From JAADDV01 sp964582875 (GTDB taxonomy: Bacteria; Aquificota; Aquificia; Aquificales; Hydrogenothermaceae): a stretch of DNA of 17,585 nucleotides. The notes below the pieces were generated by a model. The model was given only the letters and a program-made list of their open reading frames with translations, was not told the DNA's origin and made no database searches. The position numbers and the translations under genes are program-made. Positions within the stretch are counted from its first letter, which is position 1, and each line of letters opens with the position of its first letter. Where the stretch lies: assembly GCA_964582875.1 (NCBI GenBank), contig CAZOTZ010000033.1:1-17585 (forward strand), given 5' to 3'. Of the stretch, positions 13,177 to 17,585 are shown piece after piece.

Positions 13177-15295
13177 AAAAACAGTAATCCCTAAACCAAC
13201 TATAGAATGTGAATGCACAAAACCTATAGATACAAATACTGAATGCTTCCAGTGTGGAATTCCTATTACAGGTAAACCAGTCCAGTATAAGATTGATGGG
13301 GAAGTTAAGGATTTTTGCTGTTTTGGATGTTATCTGATATATAAAACAACAGGTTTACGGGGGGATGAAGGCACTGCTATAGCGTTTTTAGGAAGATTTG
13401 GTTTTGGTTATTTCCTTGCAATGATTGTTTTTATGCTTTCTACATACATTTACGGTTTTCATATGACCCCTGATGACCCCCAGGCAAAGATGTTTGTTGA
13501 TTTTATAAAATGGGTAATTGTTATCCTTGCTACACCTGTTATGCTTATCCTTGGAATACCTATTTTAAGAAATGCTCTCTCAGGTGGAAAAATAAACCTT
13601 AACACAGATACGCTTATAGCAATAGGAGCTTTTTCCGCTTATTTTCTTTCCCTTTACTCTGTGTTCACAGGGGGACATTCGTTTTACTTTGAAACAGCAA
13701 CAATGATACTTGTTCTTGTTACATTTGGTAGATACCTTGAAACATCATCCCGGGCAAAAGCTTCAAATTTTATGAAAGAGCTTTTAAAACTATCTCCAGA
13801 AAAAGCAATTGTTATTAGAGATGGTAAAGAGGTTGAGGTTCCCAGAGATGAAATTAAAGTTGAAGATATTGTAAAGATTACACCTGGGGAAAAAATACCT
13901 GCAGACGGAATTGTCTTAGAGGGAGAAGGTCATGTTGACGAATCTATACTGACAGGAGAAACAAAGCCTGTTTTTAAGAAAAAAGGAGATGAACTTTTCG
14001 CAGGTACAACAAATATAGATGGTAGCTTCAAACTAAAAGTCCACAAACCGTTAGAAGACTGGACTTTAAACAGATTTATTAACCTTATGAAGGAGATAAG
14101 AAACACCAAAGCTCCTATAAACAGGATAACAGATACTATAGCTGCTTGGTTTTTACCTGTAATACTTACAATAGCTACTGGAGCTTTCATATACTGGTAT
14201 ATACACGAAGGTTTTGAAAAAGCCCTTATTGTTTCAATGTCTGTTCTTCTTATATCCTGCCCGTGTGCCTTCAGTATAGGTGCACCACTTGCTTTATGGA
14301 TTGGTTTAGGTGAGGCAATGAGGGAAGGAATAATAATAAAAGGAGCTGATATTTTAGAAAAACTCTCTTCTGTTAAACATGTATTTTTTGATAAAACAGG
14401 AACAATAACAGAGCGAAATATGGTAGTTAGCAGAGTAGAAGTTGAAAATGATGACGTTTTAAAAAAAGCATGTGCAGTTGAGAAACTGTCTGAGCACCCT
14501 CTTGCTAAAAGTTTTATTCAATATCTTATAAGCGAAGGTAAATCTTGCGAAGAAGAAGCAGAAATGTTTAAGGTTCATTTTGGGAAAGGTGTTGAAGGAA
14601 ATGTAAATGGAGAAAAGGTTTTAATAGGTAGTAAAGGGTTTATAGAAGAAAACAGTATTGAAATACCAGAAAAATTCGTTGAAGTAGAGAAAAGAGCAGA
14701 AAAAGAAGGAGAAATACCTGTATTTATTGCTGTAAACGGAAAGGTAAAAGGTATAATCACATTTTCACAAAAAATAAAAGAAGAAGCTCACAAAGCAATT
14801 TCTGTTTTGAAAAAACTAAAGATAAATGTTTCTGTTCTTACTGGAGATACACCTTATTTCGCAAACGTTTTAAAAGAAAAACTTGGTATAGACGATGTCA
14901 GGGCAAAACTTTTACCTGAAGATAAGCTAAGGATAATAAGAGAAGAAAAGAAAAAAGGAAAAACTGTATCAATGGTTGGAGATGGAATAAACGATGCTCC
15001 TGCCCTTGCTGAAGCTGATATAGGTATTGCAATGGGTTGTGGAACAGATTTAACCAGAGAAAGTGCAAATGTAAGTCTTCTCAGTGATGATTTAAGGAAA
15101 GTTCCCCTTGTTATACTACTGGCAAAAAAAGTGAAAAAGGTGATATACACAAATATGTTCTGGGCTTTCATCTACAACATAATAGGAATAGGGCTTGCTG
15201 TTCAGGGAAAACTTACACCTATATTTGCAGCTTTTGCAATGGTTTTAAGCAGTGCTTTCGTTATAGCAAACTCAATAAGGGTTAAAAACTGGTAA
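13169..15295 (+). CDS. FixI/CcoI-like copper-translocating P-type ATPase
   Basis: P1B-type ATPase that exports Cu+ across the inner membrane; FixI/CcoI members supply copper for cbb3-type oxidase assembly. The N-terminus is the Cys-rich metal-binding region typical of that group: C14, C16, C27xxC30 and FCCFGC (C50, C51, C54). The usual following HMA domain with a GMTCxxC motif is absent; the first helix starts near residue 75. Other motifs: actuator TGE (262-264), metal-site CPC (364-366) in a membrane helix, phosphorylation DKTGT (408-412, Asp408), HP (443-444), and GDGINDAP (604-611). Tyr669-Asn670 and Met691/Ser694/Ser695 in the last two helices fit Cu+ specificity. It is 708 residues long, and a small membrane protein follows 62 bases later. 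It diverges from the DUF2173 operon, with shared upstream palindromes. Confidence 0.93.
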   Translation: MSEKTVIPKPTIECECTKPIDTNTECFQCGIPITGKPVQYKIDGEVKDFCCFGCYLIYKTTGLRGDEGTAIAFLGRFGFGYFLAMIVFMLSTYIYGFHMTPDDPQAKMFVDFIKWVIVILATPVMLILGIPILRNALSGGKINLNTDTLIAIGAFSAYFLSLYSVFTGGHSFYFETATMILVLVTFGRYLETSSRAKASNFMKELLKLSPEKAIVIRDGKEVEVPRDEIKVEDIVKITPGEKIPADGIVLEGEGHVDESILTGETKPVFKKKGDELFAGTTNIDGSFKLKVHKPLEDWTLNRFINLMKEIRNTKAPINRITDTIAAWFLPVILTIATGAFIYWYIHEGFEKALIVSMSVLLISCPCAFSIGAPLALWIGLGEAMREGIIIKGADILEKLSSVKHVFFDKTGTITERNMVVSRVEVENDDVLKKACAVEKLSEHPLAKSFIQYLISEGKSCEEEAEMFKVHFGKGVEGNVNGEKVLIGSKGFIEENSIEIPEKFVEVEKRAEKEGEIPVFIAVNGKVKGIITFSQKIKEEAHKAISVLKKLKINVSVLTGDTPYFANVLKEKLGIDDVRAKLLPEDKLRIIREEKKKGKTVSMVGDGINDAPALAEADIGIAMGCGTDLTRESANVSLLSDDLRKVPLVILLAKKVKKVIYTNMFWAFIYNIIGIGLAVQGKLTPIFAAFAMVLSSAFVIANSIRVKNW

Positions 15296-15328
15296 AGTCT
15301 TGAAAAATATGTAAACTTCCATATATTT

Positions 15329-15354
15329 CCCCTGACTTTTCAGGGGAGGTTTTT
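15329..15354 (+). promoter_or_regulatory. Hairpin overlapping the ribosome binding site of the next gene
   Basis: CCCCTGA (15329-15335), loop CTTT, and TCAGGGG (15340-15346) form a 7-bp stem. Its 3' arm contains the first half of the Shine-Dalgarno GGGGAGG (15343-15349), and AGG then TTTTT follow. It can be read as a weak terminator after the ATPase or as a structure that masks the ribosome binding site; either would reduce expression of the 108-residue protein relative to the ATPase. Confidence 0.5.
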
Positions 15355-15357
15355 AAA

Positions 15358-15684
15358 ATGAAAATCAAATTCAGCCCAAAAATCGTTGCAGCTGTTATTA
15401 CTGTTCTTGTTGTATTTTTTGTAGGTGGAATGATAGTAGAAAAAAGCATAGAGTTCTTCAGCTCTCCTTACTCAAAAAACGGCGTTGACTTAAGAGCTTA
15501 TCTTGTTCAGGTTTCTGCAAATATCCTGACACTTGCAGGATGGCTTTTAATTGTTTTAGCAGCTTTTTTCAGGGGGCATTTTAAAGATGTTGAGAAACCA
15601 AAAACAGATATATTAAAACTTCACGAAAAAATAGAGAAGAAAGAAAAAGAAAAACTTAAAAAGATATATGAAAAAGGGGCATAA
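15358..15684 (+). CDS. Two-helix membrane protein of unknown function
   Basis: I do not recognise this 108-residue protein. It has a short basic N-terminus (MKIKFSPK), membrane helix 1 at about 9-28, a 20-residue loop, helix 2 at about 49-70, and a charged Lys/Glu-rich C-terminal tail (about 72-108) likely to form a helix or coiled coil in the cytoplasm. Charge distribution predicts both ends inside. A strong Shine-Dalgarno (GGGGAGG) is 8 bases before the ATG. It follows the FixI-like ATPase on the same strand and may be cotranscribed. FixI operons often encode small membrane proteins (FixS/CcoS, CcoH), but this one has no motif I can assign to either. Its stop lies in the loop of the shared terminator. 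Confidence 0.75.
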   Translation: MKIKFSPKIVAAVITVLVVFFVGGMIVEKSIEFFSSPYSKNGVDLRAYLVQVSANILTLAGWLLIVLAAFFRGHFKDVEKPKTDILKLHEKIEKKEKEKLKKIYEKGA

Positions 15685-15692
15685 AGCCCCTT
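15674..15692. terminator. Shared terminator between the 108-aa membrane protein and ferredoxin genes
   Basis: AAGGGGC (15674-15680), loop ATAAA, GCCCCTT (15686-15692). On the minus strand it is followed by TTTTT (15675-15671 direction), making a good ferredoxin terminator; on the plus strand by TTATTATTA, a weaker U-tract. The stop codon of the plus-strand gene sits in the loop (15682-15684) and the ferredoxin stop is five bases beyond the stem. Confidence 0.8.
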
Positions 15693-15696
15693 ATTA

Positions 15697-15921
15697 TTAC
15701 TCTTCCACAACTTCAGTTACGAGAGCTCCAGAAGGACATTCCTCAGTGATTTCGAGAGCTCTTTCAGCGAGTTCTCCCTCTATGATAGCTCCATCACCAC
15801 CTATTTCATCCTTAACTTTTGCTATTCCATCTCCCTGGTCTTCGTATACCTCTGGGAGCTCGTCATAGCAAAGAGCGCAAGCTGTGCAGAGATCCTGGTC
15901 TACAGATACTTTAACTTTCAT
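15697..15921 (-). CDS. [4Fe-4S] ferredoxin, single cluster
   Basis: A small acidic electron carrier of 74 residues. Cluster ligands are C12-x2-C15-x2-C18 and C62 followed by Pro (ECPSGAL), i.e. one [4Fe-4S] cluster with no second cluster motif, the arrangement found in Thermotoga and other thermophile monocluster ferredoxins. The strongly acidic middle (LPEVYEDQGDG, GGDGAIIEGELAE) is usual. AGGAGG ends seven bases before the ATG. It is transcribed alone, divergent from hemW; HemW is a radical SAM-family protein and needs low-potential electrons in its relatives, so a functional link is possible but not shown. Confidence 0.92.
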   Translation of the reverse strand: MKVKVSVDQDLCTACALCYDELPEVYEDQGDGIAKVKDEIGGDGAIIEGELAERALEITEECPSGALVTEVVEE

Positions 15922-15942
15922 CTGATTACCTCCTGTTGAAGT

Positions 15943-15971
15943 TTGTCTTCACTAAGTTAGTATAGTATATT
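15943..15971 (+). promoter_or_regulatory. Candidate sigma70-type promoter for hemW
   Basis: TTGTCT (15943-15948, four of six) and TATATT (15966-15971, five of six) are 17 bases apart, giving a start near 15978 and a 43-base leader to the ATG at 16021. Its -10 overlaps the -10 of the oppositely directed ferredoxin promoter. Confidence 0.4.
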
Positions 15972-15992
15972 TCAAGGTAGTATAAATTGCAA
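15964..15992 (-). promoter_or_regulatory. Candidate sigma70-type promoter for ferredoxin
   Basis: On the minus strand TTGCAA (15992-15987, four of six) and TATACT (15969-15964, five of six) are 17 bases apart. Transcription would start near 15957, with a leader of about 36 bases ending in the AGGAGG ribosome binding site. Confidence 0.5.
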
Positions 15993-16020
15993 TAAAACAT
16001 TGTTTGATTTCAGGAGAAAA

Positions 16021-17124
16021 ATGATAAAAGGACTGTACATACATATTCCTTTCTGTAGTTTAAAATGCCCATACTGTGATTTTACATCTATTACACTCTT
16101 AGATGAAAAAATCCATAAACAGTACATAGAAGCGTTAAAGAAGGAACTTCTCATTTATTCTAAATCCTTTGATATAAATCTTGAGACTGTGTACTTTGGA
16201 GGTGGTACTCCTTCAATTCTAAAACCTTCTTTTTTAGGTGAACTACTATCTTTTATAAAAGAGAATGTAAAAACTGAAAAGGAACTTGAAATAACTGTAG
16301 AGGTAAATCCAGACACATATAGATTTGATGAGTTTAAGCAGATAAAAGAGTACGGGATAAACAGAATCAGTATAGGAGCACAGAGTTTTTTAGAAAAAAA
16401 TCTCAAAGCCTTAGGAAGAAATCACACTCCAGAAGACACGTATGAATGTGTAGAAAGTGCATATAAAGCCGGAATTGAAAATATAAATATTGATATGATT
16501 TATGGTATCTCTGGACAGAGTCTTTTAGATTTAGAAAAAGACCTAAACATATATACATCACTACCTGTAAAACATATCTCTGCATACATGTTAACTGCAT
16601 ATGAAAATACACAGCTTGGTAATCAAGTAAAAGAAGGTCTTTATACTATGCCAGAAGAGGAAGTAATAGAGGAAATGTTCTACTTGATAAACAGAACTTT
16701 AGAAAAAAAAGGTTTTAACAGATATGAACTTTCAAACTGGTCTAAGGAAGGATTTAAATGCAGGCATAACCTTTTTTACTGGACACATGTTGAATTCTTA
16801 GGAATAGGAGTTTCCTCATGGTCTTTTGTGAATAAAAAAAGATTTGGAAATACTACGAACATCAATTCCTACATGGAGAAAATAAAAAGAGATGAAATCC
16901 CTGTTTTGTTTGAAGAACAGCTATCAGATGAAGATATAAAAAAAGAAAAAGTTATCCTTGGGCTGAGACTATCTGAAGGTGTTGATTATAACCTTATAAA
17001 GGACAGAAAAAGAGAAATAGATTATCTGAAAAAAGCTGGATTGATTTGTGTAAAAAATGGAAAAGTTAAACTCTCAGAAAAAGGTGTCCTTGTATCAAAT
17101 CAAATAATCAATATGCTTGTATAA
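16021..17124 (+). CDS. hemW: HemW, radical SAM heme chaperone (often annotated as coproporphyrinogen oxidase)
   Basis: Radical SAM-family protein thought to deliver heme to membrane respiratory proteins; commonly mis-called HemN. The 367-residue protein has the cluster motif C12-x3-C16-x2-C19 followed by DF (HemN has an extra Cys there), the SAM-contact GGGTPS, the NPD segment, and the HNxxYW motif (HNLFYW) characteristic of HemW. The C-terminal winged-helix region ends the protein. The frame is open to TTG 16000, but AGGAG (16012-16016) lies inside that extension. The ATG at 16021 is 4 bases after it and gives the family's standard MIKGLYIHIPFC start. With the FixI-like ATPase nearby, it may serve assembly of terminal oxidases. 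Confidence 0.93.
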   Translation: MIKGLYIHIPFCSLKCPYCDFTSITLLDEKIHKQYIEALKKELLIYSKSFDINLETVYFGGGTPSILKPSFLGELLSFIKENVKTEKELEITVEVNPDTYRFDEFKQIKEYGINRISIGAQSFLEKNLKALGRNHTPEDTYECVESAYKAGIENINIDMIYGISGQSLLDLEKDLNIYTSLPVKHISAYMLTAYENTQLGNQVKEGLYTMPEEEVIEEMFYLINRTLEKKGFNRYELSNWSKEGFKCRHNLFYWTHVEFLGIGVSSWSFVNKKRFGNTTNINSYMEKIKRDEIPVLFEEQLSDEDIKKEKVILGLRLSEGVDYNLIKDRKREIDYLKKAGLICVKNGKVKLSEKGVLVSNQIINMLV

Positions 17125-17128
17125 TGAG

Positions 17129-17158
17129 TTTACAAATTTTATAACGATATTGTAAGAT
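17129..17158 (+). promoter_or_regulatory. Candidate sigma70-type promoter for the lipoprotein gene
   Basis: TTTACA (17129-17134, five of six) and TAAGAT (17153-17158, four of six) are 18 bases apart in the 70-base gap after hemW. The start would lie near 17165, about 30 bases before the ATG. No hairpin terminator follows hemW, so read-through is also possible. Confidence 0.35.
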
Positions 17159-17194
17159 ATTTTTGGGCCACTACTAAACGAGAGAGAGAAGAAA

Positions 17195-17585
17195 ATGAAA
17201 AGGTTAGTAGGAGGGCTGTTATTAGGTGCGCTTATTGTGTCATGTAATGTTAACTCAAATACAGAAACATCTGAAAATGATGTTTCTTTAAAAGATGTGT
17301 CCCCTGTTGAGGTAATCGAAAATCCACTTTATATATCACCTTCAGGTTTAGATAAAATCAGTAATAAAAAACTCCCTGTGTTAGGAAAATCAGTTAGTAC
17401 ATCTGTTTCAATTGAGAATTTTTTTAAGCTTGAGAAGAACAAAAAAGATATATACGTTTATGGGTTCTTCTTTAAAGGTGGAGATGGAGGAAGGGTTCAT
17501 TTCAAAAACGTAAATCTACCTGAAGGGGCCAAAATCACAATTTTTGATGAAAATGGACGTATATGGCAGGAAATATCCCAATTTA
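17195..17585 (+). CDS. Lipoprotein, partial; resembles N-terminus of secreted trypsin-like proteases
   Basis: Runs open off the right edge with 130 codons visible. The N-terminus MKRLVGGLLLGALIVSC is a lipoprotein signal peptide: basic start, hydrophobic core and lipobox IVSC with Cys17 as the lipidated residue. A Ser/Asn/Glu-rich linker follows. From about residue 90, YVYGFFFKGGDGGRVHFKNV then LPEGAKITIFDENGRIW resembles the beta-rich prodomain that precedes the catalytic domain in lysyl-endopeptidase-like trypsin-family proteases (pattern of LPxGAxLxxYdxxG). The catalytic residues would lie outside the window, so this assignment is tentative. The Shine-Dalgarno is weak (a GA-repeat). Confidence 0.7.
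   Translation, partial: MKRLVGGLLLGALIVSCNVNSNTETSENDVSLKDVSPVEVIENPLYISPSGLDKISNKKLPVLGKSVSTSVSIENFFKLEKNKKDIYVYGFFFKGGDGGRVHFKNVNLPEGAKITIFDENGRIWQEISQF

Noticed and set aside
13930..15171. Minus-strand frames opposite the P-type ATPase
   Set aside because: Antisense shadows; the ATPase frame carries all the family motifs.
15972..16612. Minus-strand frames opposite the hemW start
   Set aside because: They cover the radical SAM cysteine region on the other strand, and their translations are low-complexity.
16021..17124. HemN, oxygen-independent coproporphyrinogen III oxidase
   Set aside because: The cluster motif is CxxxCxxCDF without the extra Cys of HemN, and the HNxxYW motif points to HemW.
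17120..17125. TATAAT as -10 of a promoter for the lipoprotein gene
   Set aside because: It is a perfect hexamer but lies in the last codons of hemW (GTA TAA T) and has no acceptable -35 at 16-18 bases; the TTTACA/TAAGAT pair is better placed.

Overview
The window looks like chromosomal DNA from a thermophilic Aquificota bacterium, most likely Hydrogenothermaceae (Persephonella or Sulfurihydrogenibium-like). This is inferred from low GC, Lys/Glu/Ile-rich proteins, heavy AGA/AGG and ATA use, an archaeal-type S-adenosylmethionine synthetase, an Aquifex-like FtsH, and a FixI-type copper ATPase with a single-cluster ferredoxin. I see no insertion sequence, prophage, CRISPR array or integrase. Coding density is high and no gene-free stretch exceeds 300 bases.

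Layout: (1) Positions 1-3740, minus strand: promoter - rpsT (S20) - tRNA with CAU anticodon - tilS - ftsH - terminator, tightly packed, with a ribosome binding site for another minus-strand gene at the very left edge. (2) 3767-5066: a single plus-strand metK diverging from rpsT and ending in a bidirectional terminator. (3) 5065-10080, minus strand: rpe - def - uppP - ArnT/PMT-like membrane glycosyltransferase - pgi, a housekeeping run for sugar phosphates, protein maturation and undecaprenyl-phosphate chemistry. (4) 10174-13077, minus strand: two tandem DUF2173 (roadblock-like) proteins, an SCP2-like lipid-binding protein and a PAS/AAA+/Fis sigma54 activator, preceded by a good sigma54-type promoter and, about 90-105 bp further upstream, tandem TGTTGCAACA palindromes. 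(5) 13108-15692, plus strand: a FixI/CcoI-like Cu+ P-type ATPase without the usual HMA domain, and a two-helix membrane protein. (6) 15697-17585: a [4Fe-4S] ferredoxin (minus) diverging from hemW (plus), then a lipoprotein cut by the window edge that resembles the N-terminus of secreted trypsin-like proteases.

The best candidate for an undescribed system is region 4. It reads as a self-contained module: a redox- or ligand-sensing sigma54 activator with a Cys-rich PAS domain, its probable enhancer, its promoter, and three small effector proteins without known function. Secondary points of interest are the tRNA wedged between rpsT and tilS (tilS modifies a CAU-anticodon tRNA), and two genes, uppP and the membrane protein at 15358, whose G-rich Shine-Dalgarno sequences can be sequestered by upstream C-runs.

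Several start codons were moved from the longest open frame because the ribosome binding site dictates it: ftsH (GTG at 1950), rpsT (ATG at 3682), def (ATG at 9398), rpe (TTG at 10080) and hemW (ATG at 16021).
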